Positions 6,934 through 15,196 are shown, counted from the first letter of the stretch. The stretch is 30,372 nt of DNA from JAHEEL01 sp039715165 (GCA_039715165.1 JBDLHX010000017.1:1-30372); one strand, 5' to 3'. Translations and numbers: made by a program. Notes: a model not told the origin generated them from the letters alone.

Positions 6934-8097
6934 ATGCCCCCGTCTCCCCCTTGGTCTCCGACGACGAAGCTCGCCGTCGCCGTTGGTCTCGTCGTGTTCG
7001 CAACGATTGGGGTCTGGCTCTCCAACGACGCCCTCCCGATCCTCGCCGTCGCCGGAATCGTCGCGTTTCTCGTCGCCCCAATGGTCCGGGCCCTGCATCG
7101 CCGCTTCCATTGGCCTCGCTGGCTTTCGCTCGGATTCGGCTACCTCGTCGTCCTTGTCGTCTCGCTCCTGTTGATCGCAATCCTCGCGATCGGCGTCTCC
7201 CAATCACTCGCTGGCATCGACTTCGGTGCGGCGCGGGATTCCGTGCGCAGCGTCGGCGAGTGGTTCGTCGACTGGGCGGACGGACTCGTGGTCTTCGGCA
7301 TCGCTGTCGACATGACGGAGATCACCAACCCAATCCGCGACTGGCTCGCCGAGGCTCCGCCGGAGGACGGCGTCAACGGTGGGATCAAGATCACCGGAGA
7401 TCAGCTCCAGGCTCTCCTCGGCGGCGCCTTCAACTCCATCAGGACCGTGACGGGCCTGATCACGGCGATGGTGATGTCGGCGCTCATCACACTGATGATT
7501 GCGATCTACCTGAACGCGGAGAGCACGAAGCTCTACGAGTGGATCCACCGCACGGTGCCGCCCGGGTATGAGCGCGACGCGGCGCTCCTGGCGGACCGTA
7601 CCGGTGCGGTCTGGCGCGGCTACATCTACGGACAGCTCGTCAACAGTCTCATCACCGGTGTGATGGTGTTCATCGTTCTCGCCATTGTCGGAGTTCAGGG
7701 GGCGTTCCTCATGGGCGTCATCATGATGCTGTTCAACATGATTCCGACGTTCGGACCGATCATCGCTGCCTTCCCGGGCATCATCGCGGCGCTCGTCGGT
7801 GGATCGAACCAGTGGCCCGAGATGAACAACTTCTGGTTCGCGCTCATCGTCGCCGGCATCTACGTCGTTGTCGTACAGGCGCAGGCCAACATCATCGCCC
7901 CGAAGGTGATGGGCAGGGCTGTGCGCCTCTCGCCGGTGATCATCATGATCTCGCTGATCGTCGGTTTCAACATCGCAGGGCTGATCGGCTCTCTGCTTGC
8001 CGTTCCGATCGTCGCGACCATCAAGGAGATCGTCGTGTACCTCTATGCGAAGGTCATCGATCGCGATCCGTTCCTGAATGGAGAAGCGAGTGTCTGA
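6934..8097 (+). CDS. AI-2E family (PerM/TqsA-like) permease
   Basis: The protein of about 387 residues has the architecture of the AI-2E family: two N-terminal helices, a soluble central part (about 85-165), then helices with PTFGPIIAAFPGIIAAL (about 270-285) and the C-terminal block VGFNIAGLIGSLLAVPIVA near residues 350-368. Members include the quorum-signal exporter TqsA and Na+/H+ antiporter-like or stress proteins; the substrate here cannot be read from sequence. No Shine-Dalgarno sequence is evident. ATG at 6934 is preferred because little sequence precedes helix 1; GTG at 6919 is the in-frame alternative. The 3' end overlaps the next gene by eight bases if that gene starts at 8090. Confidence 0.88.
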   Translation: MPPSPPWSPTTKLAVAVGLVVFATIGVWLSNDALPILAVAGIVAFLVAPMVRALHRRFHWPRWLSLGFGYLVVLVVSLLLIAILAIGVSQSLAGIDFGAARDSVRSVGEWFVDWADGLVVFGIAVDMTEITNPIRDWLAEAPPEDGVNGGIKITGDQLQALLGGAFNSIRTVTGLITAMVMSALITLMIAIYLNAESTKLYEWIHRTVPPGYERDAALLADRTGAVWRGYIYGQLVNSLITGVMVFIVLAIVGVQGAFLMGVIMMLFNMIPTFGPIIAAFPGIIAALVGGSNQWPEMNNFWFALIVAGIYVVVVQAQANIIAPKVMGRAVRLSPVIIMISLIVGFNIAGLIGSLLAVPIVATIKEIVVYLYAKVIDRDPFLNGEASV

Positions 8098-9640
8098 CGC
8101 CAATCCCATCCGTGCCGATGCCGTTGTAATCGGAGCAGGTCTCGGCGGCCTCGGCGCCGCCGGCTATCTGACTCGCGACGGCCACCGGGTGGTCGTGCTC
8201 GAGCACCACGCCGTCCCGGGTGGCTACGCCCACGAGTTCAAGCGGAGCGGGTTCCGCTTCGAGGTCGCCCTCCATGCCCTCGACGGCGCCGGGCCGGGGG
8301 GCTGGCTCCACACGATGCTTGACGATCTCGACGTGTTCAACCGGGTGGAGTTCACGCAACTCGATCCGTTCTACACGGCGAAGTTCCCCGGCTACGAAAT
8401 CACGGTGCCGGTCGATCTGGGTGCGTACACGAGCATCCTGAAGAGGGACTTCCCGGACGAGGCGGAAGGGGTCGATGGCCTCTTTGCAGCGATCCGTCGC
8501 GTCGCTCACGACGTGGGGAGCTACGGCGAGGAGCGATCCGCCGGACACCGACCGACACCGATGGAGATGCTGGAGCGCTTCCCCGACATGGCGACAGCGT
8601 TCTCCCAGGACTGGAAGGCGTTCATCGGAACGTACGTTACGGACGCTCGCCTCCGAGCGGTTCTCTCAGCCCTCTGGGGCTACCTCGGCCTACCGCCGTC
8701 GAAGGTCTCTGCCGGTCTCTTCGCCCTCGTGATTCATTCCTATCACACGTCCGGCGCGTGGTACCCGAAGGGCGGGAGCCAGGCGATGAGTCGCGCCCTC
8801 GTCGACTCGATCTCCGAACGCGGAGGTGAGGTGCGTTTTCGCGATCGCGTCACGAACATCGAAGTAGCGGACGGACGTGCTGTGGCGGTCGAGACAGAAC
8901 GAGGCCTCCGCGTCGAGGCCGACGTCATCGTCTCGAACGCGAGTCCTTCGGCGACGGTGGCCATGGCGGGCAGGGACCACTTCGACCAGGCATTCCTTGC
9001 GGGCGTTGATGGCGACGAACCGGCAATGTCGAATCTCGTCGTCTATCTCGGACTCGATCGGGATCTCGCGGCAGAGGGGTGGGATCACCACGAGTTCTTC
9101 CTCTCCGAGGGCTACGACCCGGAAGACGACTACGAAGCCATGGTGTCGGGCGACTTCTCGAGGGCCGGCATGGTGATCGCCAACTACACGGACGCGGACC
9201 CGGGATGCGCCCCCGAAGGCAAGAGCGTCCTCGTGATGCTGTCGCTCGCCCCGTGGGGCTACGCGGACGTGTGGGGAACCGGCGGCGATCTCGAGGGCTA
9301 CTCGACGAACCCCGAATACGTGAAGGTGAAGGAGGCGGCCGCCGACCTGCTCATTGGGCGTGCGGAGCGGCTCATTCCCGGATTGCGGGACTCGATAGTG
9401 ATCAAGGAGGTCGGGACGCCGCTCACGAACGCGCGGTACGCGCTCAACCCCGGCGGGAGCATCTACGGGCGTGAGCAGACGGTCGCGAACATGTTGAACC
9501 GTCGGAGCCCAAAGACGTCGATTCCGAATCTGCTGTTCGCCGGAGCTTGGGCCGGCGGGGGAGGGATGAGCTCAGCGCTCAACTCGGGCCGCACGGCTGC
9601 AGCGATCGCCGGACGACTCCTCGGCGGCGGGCGGAGCTGA
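8090..9640 (+). CDS. FAD-dependent oxidoreductase, RetSat/CrtISO/phytoene desaturase-like
   Basis: The roughly 516-residue flavoprotein begins with a dinucleotide-binding motif (VVIGAGLGGLGAAGYL, residues about 12-27) and the second strand VVVLEHHAVPGGYAHEF, the arrangement of the carotenoid isomerase, retinol saturase and phytoene desaturase group. The C-terminal FAD motif is LLFAGAWAGGGGMSSALNSGR near the end. Members desaturate, saturate or isomerise polyene substrates; the substrate here is unknown. GTG at 8090 follows GGAGAAG and overlaps the previous stop (GTGTCTGA); ATG at 8078 is an in-frame alternative. No other carotenoid gene is in the window. It converges on the permease gene with a six-base gap. 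Confidence 0.85.
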   Translation: MSDANPIRADAVVIGAGLGGLGAAGYLTRDGHRVVVLEHHAVPGGYAHEFKRSGFRFEVALHALDGAGPGGWLHTMLDDLDVFNRVEFTQLDPFYTAKFPGYEITVPVDLGAYTSILKRDFPDEAEGVDGLFAAIRRVAHDVGSYGEERSAGHRPTPMEMLERFPDMATAFSQDWKAFIGTYVTDARLRAVLSALWGYLGLPPSKVSAGLFALVIHSYHTSGAWYPKGGSQAMSRALVDSISERGGEVRFRDRVTNIEVADGRAVAVETERGLRVEADVIVSNASPSATVAMAGRDHFDQAFLAGVDGDEPAMSNLVVYLGLDRDLAAEGWDHHEFFLSEGYDPEDDYEAMVSGDFSRAGMVIANYTDADPGCAPEGKSVLVMLSLAPWGYADVWGTGGDLEGYSTNPEYVKVKEAAADLLIGRAERLIPGLRDSIVIKEVGTPLTNARYALNPGGSIYGREQTVANMLNRRSPKTSIPNLLFAGAWAGGGGMSSALNSGRTAAAIAGRLLGGGRS

Positions 9641-9646
9641 GGCCGA

Positions 9647-12121
9647 TCAGGACCGCTCTGCGAGGAGCGCATCGCGTTCGGATCGTGCCATTTCGACACG
9701 GGCCTGTGCCTTGAGCGTTCTTCGCGTCACCGTCTGGCGTTCGCGGGTGAGGTCTTCGATGATCTCATCGACATAGCCGACGACGAGTTCCTCTCGTGCT
9801 GCGGTCAGGTCCCGGTCGATGGTGACGAGACGCCGCTCGAGCGTGTGGAGCCGCGCCTCCGCTTCCTCGACGGCATCCTCGGCTTCAGCGAGGGTGACGT
9901 GGTCGCCCGATTCGGGTCCGGCGAGCAGATCGACCGGCTGGGCGGCGAGGACCGCAGCGGTGAGTGGGAGCCGCTGGAGGAGTGCGTCGAGATTGTGGCC
10001 ACACGGGCCGAGCGTTTCGTCACGGTGGATACGCATCGGCGCGACGACGAGCGTCGCGTCGGCGCAGGCCTCGACGATGCCGTGCGTGTCGGCGTCGATG
10101 AGACATTCCGCCTCGGCAGGGATCCTGGCTTCTGTGAGCAGGTCGGCAAGGGCGTTGCGTGCGGCGGTCGCTTCATCGGCGGGAGCCGAGGTCAGCACGC
10201 GGATCGTGGAGCGAGACCATTCGGGCGTGCGGGTGAAGAGATACGCGGCGAGGAGGGCGAGCCTGCTCGAGTCATCGTCGTTCCACCAGACGTCGATCCG
10301 GCGGTTCTTGTGGTTCCGGGCCGTCATTGCTCCCCAGCGTTGTTCGTCGCTCGACATCGCTACGACGTTGACGCCGAGCCGTGCGACCTCTCGAAGGGAG
10401 CGGACGAAGAGGAGGCGACGCTCCTGCTCGGCGTTCTCCGGCCACCCGAAGAGCGCGGTATTCGCCTGGAGGCCGCCGATGCCGAATGACTGGACGACCA
10501 CCGGGAGTGCCTCCAACCCGTCGGCAGCGAGCACGGTTCGCGCGTAGACATCGAGGCCGAGGGACTCGATCTGTCGCTCGAGCCGTTCTTGTTCGGCGTC
10601 GCGCTCGCGGCGCATCAGCGCGCCCTTGCCCTGCATGATGCGGAAGACCGCGGTGAGTCCGCTTCCTCCCTCGAGCCAGGAGCCGAAGCGCAACAACCGC
10701 TCCCTGCGGCTCGGATCGGCAGAGAACGCGAGCACCTGGGGACGCCAGTTCCTCGCGTGCATCTCCTCGTGCGACAACGCCCGGATGCTCTCCTTTGCCC
10801 GTTGGAAGCTGTGGGACGGCGCCGCATCGGCCCACCGGTCGATCCTGCGGCGCCGGCTGAGGTACTGGTAGATCGAGAAGAGCATGACGAGAGCAACGGC
10901 TCCGGCGAAGGCGTTGATCGCGAGCATGACGAGCAGGCTGATAGCGGCGCCGGCGAGGCTGAGACGCTGGTCGAAGAAGCGGAAGCGGGGACGGAACGAC
11001 GGACTGTTGGCCCGGGCCTCCCAGTAGGTGGCGTAGTTGAGCATCCCGTAGGAGATGAGGAAGAACATCGACACGACGGCAGCGATGGCGTTGAGTCCGC
11101 CGAGGCTGAGCGTCAGCATGGCGATTCCGAGCGAGAGCAGGACAGCGCGGCGTGGATTCGCGTGGGGGCCGTGTCCCTTGGCGAAGACATGGAGGAGGGG
11201 GAACACGCGATCGGCGGCGAGAGACTGGAGGATTCGCGGGGCACCGAGGAACGAGGCCATCGCAGACGACAGTGTCGCGGCGATCACACCGAGCGTGATG
11301 AGCGGGCCGACGAGACCGATCGACCGCATCGCCTGGCCGGTGTCGCCCACGAGCTCGGCCTGGGGGGTCGACGCCGCGATGAGGAAGGCCGCCGTCACGT
11401 AGACGACCGTCGAGATGCCGACGGCGGCGAACGTGCCGCGGGGAAGACTCCGTGCCGGATCGGCGAGATCGCCGGACATGCTCACGCCTTGGGTGAAGCC
11501 GGTGACGGCGGGGAAGAAGATGGCGAAGACCGCCCAGAAGCCGAGGGCTCCGGCTGCGGGGCTCAATCCGTTCGAGAACGTTGTCGAGGTAGCGGTGCCG
11601 AAGGCGCCGGCGTAGAACGAGAACAAGGCGGCGACGAGGATCGCCATGACGACGAACTGGAAGCGCGTCGCGACGTCCGCCCCCGCCCAGGAGAGGACGA
11701 ACAGGACGAGGACCGCTGCTGCGGCGATGAGTTGGATGCCGATCGTCGAATCGATGCCGAGCACGTCCGCGGTGACTTCGCCGAAGCCGACGGCATAGAA
11801 GGCGATGGATACCGACTGGGCGAGGAAGAGGACGACGCCGATGGCGCCACCGAACTCGACACCGAGGGTGCGGGAGATGAGGTAGTAGTCGCCGCCGCCC
11901 TTGACCTCGATATTTGTGGCGATCGCGGCGAGAGAGATACTCGTCAAGACGGAGACGGCGGTCGCTATGCCGATGATCACGAGCGAGCGGGTGAGGCCTG
12001 CGTTCCCCACGACGAAGCCCATCCGCAGGAACAGGATGATCCCCAGGATGGTGAGGATCGAAGGGGTGAACACGCCGGCGAACGTGCCGAGCGTTCCGCG
12101 TTGGCTTCTGCGACTCACCAT
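9647..12121 (-). CDS. APC-superfamily permease related to cation-chloride cotransporters (SLC12-like)
   Basis: The 824-residue protein has about twelve membrane helices in its first half (about 1-430). The start GTFAGVFTPSILTILGIILF and the loop KGGGDYYLISRTLGVEFGG (about 73-92) closely follow the SLC12 pattern. A long cytoplasmic region (about 440-720) resembles the SLC12 C-terminal domain, and the last 95 residues (LHTLERRLVTIDRDLTAARE and onward) look like a long coiled coil. Transport of K+, Na+ or Cl- is inferred from family; amino acid transport is possible. The ATG at 12121 has TAGCAT six bases upstream. It diverges from the PAP2 gene and converges with the flavoprotein gene. Confidence 0.87.
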   Translation of the reverse strand: MVSRRSQRGTLGTFAGVFTPSILTILGIILFLRMGFVVGNAGLTRSLVIIGIATAVSVLTSISLAAIATNIEVKGGGDYYLISRTLGVEFGGAIGVVLFLAQSVSIAFYAVGFGEVTADVLGIDSTIGIQLIAAAAVLVLFVLSWAGADVATRFQFVVMAILVAALFSFYAGAFGTATSTTFSNGLSPAAGALGFWAVFAIFFPAVTGFTQGVSMSGDLADPARSLPRGTFAAVGISTVVYVTAAFLIAASTPQAELVGDTGQAMRSIGLVGPLITLGVIAATLSSAMASFLGAPRILQSLAADRVFPLLHVFAKGHGPHANPRRAVLLSLGIAMLTLSLGGLNAIAAVVSMFFLISYGMLNYATYWEARANSPSFRPRFRFFDQRLSLAGAAISLLVMLAINAFAGAVALVMLFSIYQYLSRRRRIDRWADAAPSHSFQRAKESIRALSHEEMHARNWRPQVLAFSADPSRRERLLRFGSWLEGGSGLTAVFRIMQGKGALMRRERDAEQERLERQIESLGLDVYARTVLAADGLEALPVVVQSFGIGGLQANTALFGWPENAEQERRLLFVRSLREVARLGVNVVAMSSDEQRWGAMTARNHKNRRIDVWWNDDDSSRLALLAAYLFTRTPEWSRSTIRVLTSAPADEATAARNALADLLTEARIPAEAECLIDADTHGIVEACADATLVVAPMRIHRDETLGPCGHNLDALLQRLPLTAAVLAAQPVDLLAGPESGDHVTLAEAEDAVEEAEARLHTLERRLVTIDRDLTAAREELVVGYVDEIIEDLTRERQTVTRRTLKAQARVEMARSERDALLAERS

Positions 12122-12127
12122 GCGCGG

Positions 12128-12133
12128 ATGCTA
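12128..12133 (-). promoter_or_regulatory. Putative -10 hexamer (TAGCAT) of the SLC12-like gene
   Basis: TAGCAT on the minus strand lies six bases before the ATG at 12121, consistent with a leaderless transcript. Confidence 0.5.
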
Positions 12134-12199
12134 CCCACCCCTGTGTCGGGGCCCTGGGGTACGCAACGCCGGTTCCACGGTCCGCTGCCGCTCAGGCGG

Positions 12200-12205
12200 T
12201 AGCGT
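12200..12205 (+). promoter_or_regulatory. Putative -10 hexamer (TAGCGT) of the PAP2 gene
   Basis: TAGCGT lies eight bases before the ATG at 12214 and no Shine-Dalgarno sequence fits between them, consistent with leaderless initiation. Confidence 0.45.
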
Positions 12206-12213
12206 TGCCAGCC

Positions 12214-12840
12214 ATGACAAGATTCAGAGACCGAGGCCCGGCGCTCGCCGGTGCACTATTCGCAGCCTTCGCAGTCCTGACGGTGCTCGTCATCGCTGAG
12301 TGGGTTCAGCCGATCGACGAGTGGTGGGACGAGTTGATGCGTTCCGCGGAGGTTCCGTGGCTCGTCAGCGTTGCCGAGTTCTTCCACCACGCCGGAGCGT
12401 TCCCGATCGCGCTGGGAACGACCGTGGTCGTCGCCGTGGCGTTCCTCGTTGCGAGGAAGTGGTGGGTGGCCGGTGCGTGGGTCGCCATGGTCGCCATCGC
12501 CGAGATCCTGTCGGTGACGACGAAGGCGCTCGTCGGCAGGGAGCGGCCCGGCGAGGCGTTCGTACATGAGACGTCGGCCGCGTACCCATCGGGGCACTCG
12601 ATGGTGTCGGGAGCGGCGATGGGGATCGGGCTGATGGTTCTGCTGGCGATGCTCTGGCCTCACCGAGCCCGGCTCTTCCTGTGGATCGGCGGTGTCTATG
12701 CGGTCCTCATGGCGTGGAGCCGCACCTACCTTCACGCCCATTGGATGACCGACGTCGTCGGAGGCCTCCTGTTCGGAACCGCCGTCGTGCTTGTGGTCGC
12801 CGCGTACTTCGAACCGAAGGCAACGCCCCGGGACGACTGA
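12214..12840 (+). CDS. PAP2-family membrane phosphatase
   Basis: The 208-residue protein has five or six membrane helices and the complete three-part PAP2 active site: KALVGRERP (Lys104 to Pro112), PSGH (125-128) and SRTYLHAHWMTD (169-180, with His176 and Asp180). Such enzymes remove phosphate from lipid phosphates, for example phosphatidate, phosphatidylglycerophosphate or undecaprenyl diphosphate, at the outer face of the membrane; which of these applies cannot be decided. ATG at 12214 is preferred to TTG at 12205 because of its spacing from the TAGCGT hexamer. Its stop is eight bases from the stop of the convergent YhhN gene. Confidence 0.92.
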   Translation: MTRFRDRGPALAGALFAAFAVLTVLVIAEWVQPIDEWWDELMRSAEVPWLVSVAEFFHHAGAFPIALGTTVVVAVAFLVARKWWVAGAWVAMVAIAEILSVTTKALVGRERPGEAFVHETSAAYPSGHSMVSGAAMGIGLMVLLAMLWPHRARLFLWIGGVYAVLMAWSRTYLHAHWMTDVVGGLLFGTAVVLVVAAYFEPKATPRDD

Positions 12841-12847
12841 CCGGGCG

Positions 12848-13525
12848 CTAGATGGCGTCGCGATGCGCCCCGGTCTGGTGGCGGACCGCTCCGAGAGCGA
12901 TGAGGCCCTGGGCGGCGAGGTAGGGGACCATGATCAGCCAGTCGGCCGCGGGGAGGTCACCGTGGAAACGGTTGATGGCGAGGAGCGCATCGCTCAGGAT
13001 GAAGAGCGCGGCGCCGACGGCGAATGGGTAGGACACGGCGGCATCACACTCTCCGACGAGGGCTGCAGCTCGCCACCCCATGACGCTGATGACGAGGGCG
13101 TAGATGGCTACGGGGATGAGGAGATCTCCGGCACTCTCGGAGAGAGAGATCGTGAGACCGATGCCGATCGCGAGGTAGGGGATCGCGAGGAGGGGTTTCG
13201 CTGCTCGGCTCACACCGGTGAACGCAACGATGTAGATGAGGTGGCTGACGAGGAACGCTGCCAGGGTCAACTCGAAGGAGCCGAACTCGAAATCCCCGAT
13301 CGCTCCGAAGAGCAATCCGAGGGCGACAAGGCGTCTGAACCGGGTGCTTGGATCAGTCAGGTACACGCCAACGGCGAGCGTGAATACCGGCAGTGCCTTG
13401 AAGGTGAACCGGAGGGGTTCGATTTCGAGGCCCATCGCGACGAAGAACACCGCTGCGGCAACGCCGAACGCCGGCCACATCCATCGAGGAGAGTTCAACT
13501 TGCGGCTGCCCGCGACGGCTTCCAT
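12848..13525 (-). CDS. YhhN/TMEM86 family membrane protein (lysoplasmalogenase-like)
   Basis: The 225-residue protein has about eight membrane helices. LRFTFKALPVFTLAVGVYL (about 35-53), a GDF segment (LLFGAIGDFEF) and the C-terminal LFILSDALLAINRF (about 180-193) are family landmarks of YhhN/TMEM86, some of which hydrolyse the vinyl-ether bond of lysoplasmalogens. Function here is inferred. The ATG at 13525 has TAGATT eight bases upstream, which supports this start; a frame open upstream to 13888 is a shadow of the nucleotidyltransferase gene. The start codon overlaps, on the opposite strand, the likely start of that gene (CATG). Confidence 0.87.
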   Translation of the reverse strand: MEAVAGSRKLNSPRWMWPAFGVAAAVFFVAMGLEIEPLRFTFKALPVFTLAVGVYLTDPSTRFRRLVALGLLFGAIGDFEFGSFELTLAAFLVSHLIYIVAFTGVSRAAKPLLAIPYLAIGIGLTISLSESAGDLLIPVAIYALVISVMGWRAAALVGECDAAVSYPFAVGAALFILSDALLAINRFHGDLPAADWLIMVPYLAAQGLIALGAVRHQTGAHRDAI

Positions 13526-14135
13526 GAGTCGGCAATCTACCGCGCTGCGAGCCCAGGGTCGCGTCCTTGCCGTGATGGCCGAGACCACGGCTGAGTTGAA
13601 CCTCCGGACGATTGCGCAACTCTCCGGCGTTAGCGTTGCCCAAGCGTCTCGCGTGCTGCCTGCTCTGTTCAAGTTGGGATTGGTGGAGCGACGAGAAGTC
13701 CCACCTTCGTCCCTGTTGCGGCTGGTCTTCGCCCATGTCGCGGCCGGTCCGTTGCTGGCTCTCAGCCGATCGCGATACGCCGTGGTTGAGGAGATGAAGG
13801 GCGCGGCGGCAGATCTTCCGGTAGCGCCGGCATCGGTGATCATTTTCGGTTCGTTCGCCCGCGGAGCCGCGGACGTCAAGAGCGACATCGACGCTGTGCT
13901 CGTTCAACCCACGGGTGTCGACGAATCCGACGAAGCCTGGGCAGAGTCGGTGGAACAGTGGCGGGCCCGAATCCGCCTGGTGAGTGGGAACCGGGTCGAG
14001 ATTCTCGAGATAGGGGCTGCCGAGGTCCCGCAGCGACTTCGAAGCAGGCAGCCGGTGTGGATCGACATTCGTCGTGAGGGGATCGTTGTGTACGGACGAG
14101 CGCTCGACGAGTTCGCAGAGATGCCCAGTGCCTAG
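13524..14135 (+). CDS. HTH-containing minimal nucleotidyltransferase (MNT-type)
   Basis: The 203-residue protein joins a winged-helix DNA-binding domain (about 12-60; LNLRTIAQLSGVSVAQASRV is the helix-turn-helix) to a minimal nucleotidyltransferase domain. Its catalytic signature IIFGSFARGAADVKSDIDAV (106-125) gives GS at 109-110 and the metal-binding Asp121 and Asp123. Such proteins act as antitoxins of HEPN-MNT modules, by AMPylating the HEPN toxin, or transfer nucleotides to other targets. The ATG at 13524 overlaps the start of the YhhN gene on the other strand; GTG 13572 or ATG 13575 would remove part of the HTH and are less likely. Its stop overlaps the next frame by eight bases (GTGCCTAG), so it is probably the first gene of a three-gene operon. 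Confidence 0.82.
   Translation: MSRQSTALRAQGRVLAVMAETTAELNLRTIAQLSGVSVAQASRVLPALFKLGLVERREVPPSSLLRLVFAHVAAGPLLALSRSRYAVVEEMKGAAADLPVAPASVIIFGSFARGAADVKSDIDAVLVQPTGVDESDEAWAESVEQWRARIRLVSGNRVEILEIGAAEVPQRLRSRQPVWIDIRREGIVVYGRALDEFAEMPSA
13534..13539 (-). promoter_or_regulatory. Putative -10 hexamer (TAGATT) of the YhhN gene
   Basis: TAGATT on the minus strand lies eight bases before the ATG at 13525. It sits inside the 5' coding region of the opposing nucleotidyltransferase gene. Confidence 0.45.
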
Positions 14136-14313
14136 GGCCGGACGGACTCGGGAAGTGTGCGATGCCAAGGCCCGCAGCCGACTGTCCATGGCCGAGGAGC
14201 ATCTGGCAGCGGCTCAGAACGAACTCGAAGCGGAACGGGGTATTGCCGCGACGAGTCTGGAGATCCATGTCGACAGGATGGGTGGTCATATGCGAGAGTT
14301 GGCGTGTGGCTGA
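14128..14313 (+). CDS. Small 61-aa protein, resembles the N-terminal half of a HEPN domain
   Basis: GTG at 14128 overlaps the end of the nucleotidyltransferase gene and the stop at 14313 overlaps the start of the DUF2293 gene by eight bases (GTGGCTGA). These two tight overlaps are the main reason to call it coding. The sequence ARSRLSMAEEHLAAAQNELE followed by RGIAATSLEIH resembles the first two helices of HEPN proteins that partner such nucleotidyltransferases, but these usually run to 100-150 residues and this one ends after MGGHMRELACG. It is therefore either a truncated remnant or a short variant. An R-x6-H spacing exists (Arg18, His25), but not where the catalytic motif of HEPN RNases is expected. 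Function unproven. Confidence 0.5.
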   Translation: MPRAGRTREVCDAKARSRLSMAEEHLAAAQNELEAERGIAATSLEIHVDRMGGHMRELACG

Positions 14314-14995
14314 GCCTGATCTGACAGCGTTGCAGCTCGATGTGTACATGACACGGAACGGTCCATGGAATCCCGATCACGGCGACATCGAGATACCGGA
14401 GGACTGGGAGTTCCTGCCTTCAGGTGACGCTTTCGTAACGCGAAGGGTGAAGGCGGCGGGGGCCTTCTGGGTGGCATGGCGTCCGCGTGGTCGGAACCGG
14501 CCGCATCGCCGCAAGCTCGGACTCTGGGCACCGAAGGACGCGATTGACTCTGTTGAGGCTGAGGCTGAAGCGACCGAGGACGAGCGCTCCAAGCGGAGGG
14601 AGCAGAGCGCGAAGGGTCGGGAGAAGCAGGAGGACGCATACCGTGTCGATTTCGCCGACGCGATCCGCCGGTTCCTCGCGTTTGCGCCGGAGCATGCTGG
14701 GTTGGCTGACGAGATCGCTCGAGATGCCGCCGCCCGGGCTGCAGTGGTGGGGAGTGGACGTGTCGGACGTACCAAGACGCTCACCCTCGACAAACGTGCG
14801 GCGCTGGCAGCCAGGGCGCTGATCCGGCACCGGAACACGAGCTACGACGATGACCTGTTCGACGCTGAGGCTGAAGATCCGTGGGGTGAGGAGTCCTGGT
14901 ACCGGGAGGTCAAAGCGGAAGCCCAGTGGGCGGTTGACGAGTTCTTGGAGCGGCACCGCGAGACGCCGAGTGGAGGATCGTCAGACGGCGGGTGA
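14306..14995 (+). CDS. DUF2293 domain protein
   Basis: The 229-residue soluble protein has IPEDWEFLPSGDAFVTRRVK (about 29-48), AGAFWVAWRPRGRNRPHRR, then a charged helical stretch and FADAIRRFLAFAPEHAGLAD (about 115-135), VGSGRVGRTKTL and ARALIRHRNTSYDD. This pattern matches DUF2293 as I know it from bacteria and fungi; no biochemical function is established. It is rich in Arg, Lys and Glu, consistent with nucleic-acid contact, but that is speculation. GTG at 14306 overlaps the stop of the 61-residue gene; the frame is open upstream to 14162 but that part reads as a shadow. The protein ends 79 bases before the tRNA-Ile terminator hairpin. Confidence 0.75.
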   Translation: MAEPDLTALQLDVYMTRNGPWNPDHGDIEIPEDWEFLPSGDAFVTRRVKAAGAFWVAWRPRGRNRPHRRKLGLWAPKDAIDSVEAEAEATEDERSKRREQSAKGREKQEDAYRVDFADAIRRFLAFAPEHAGLADEIARDAAARAAVVGSGRVGRTKTLTLDKRAALAARALIRHRNTSYDDDLFDAEAEDPWGEESWYREVKAEAQWAVDEFLERHRETPSGGSSDGG

Positions 14996-15073
14996 GTTGC
15001 ACTCTTCGAGCGTGTGTGAACGGTGTGGACGCGAAGCGATCGCGACGCTGTGGGATTCTCACCGAAATAGCGA

Positions 15074-15098
15074 AGACCCCTTGTGTCACAAGGGGTCT
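15074..15098 (-). terminator. Terminator-like hairpin downstream of tRNA-Ile
   Basis: AGACCCCTTG (15074-15083) and CAAGGGGTCT (15089-15098) form a perfect 10-base-pair stem with a five-base loop. On the minus strand it begins six bases beyond the mature tRNA end and is followed by a weakly T-rich run (TCGCTATTT), so termination of tRNA-Ile is the likely role. It could also protect the DUF2293 transcript arriving from the other side. Confidence 0.65.
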
Positions 15099-15104
15099 CG
15101 TCGG

Positions 15105-15179
15105 TGGGCCCACCTGGATTTGAACCAGGGACCTCATCCTTATCAGGGATGCGCTCTAACCAGGCTGAGCTATGGGCCC
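15105..15179 (-). tRNA. tRNA-Ile (anticodon GAT)
   Basis: The minus strand folds as a full cloverleaf: acceptor GGGCCCA/TGGGCCC, D arm with GCTCAGCCTGGTTAGAGC, anticodon arm CATCC-CTGATAA-GGATG with anticodon GAT, and T arm with GGTTCAAATCC. The discriminator base is A; a full CCA is not encoded. The length is 75 bases. tRNA-Ile and tRNA-Ala are also neighbours near gyrA in Mycobacterium, but here they are on opposite strands with a gene between them. Confidence 0.96.
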
Positions 15180-15190
15180 GCGGAGCAGAA

Positions 15191-15196
15191 ACGATA
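15191..15196 (-). promoter_or_regulatory. Putative -10 hexamer (TATCGT) of tRNA-Ile
   Basis: TATCGT on the minus strand lies exactly 11 bases before the mature 5' end, the same spacing as at the other two tRNA genes in this window. An octamer TATCCACA (15204-15211, plus strand) lies seven bases further upstream. Confidence 0.5.

Noticed and set aside
10589..12202. 537-codon open frame on the plus strand opposite the SLC12-like permease
   Set aside because: The translation is almost purely Asp, Glu, Gly and Arg-rich without secondary-structure pattern, as expected for an antisense shadow of a membrane protein gene.
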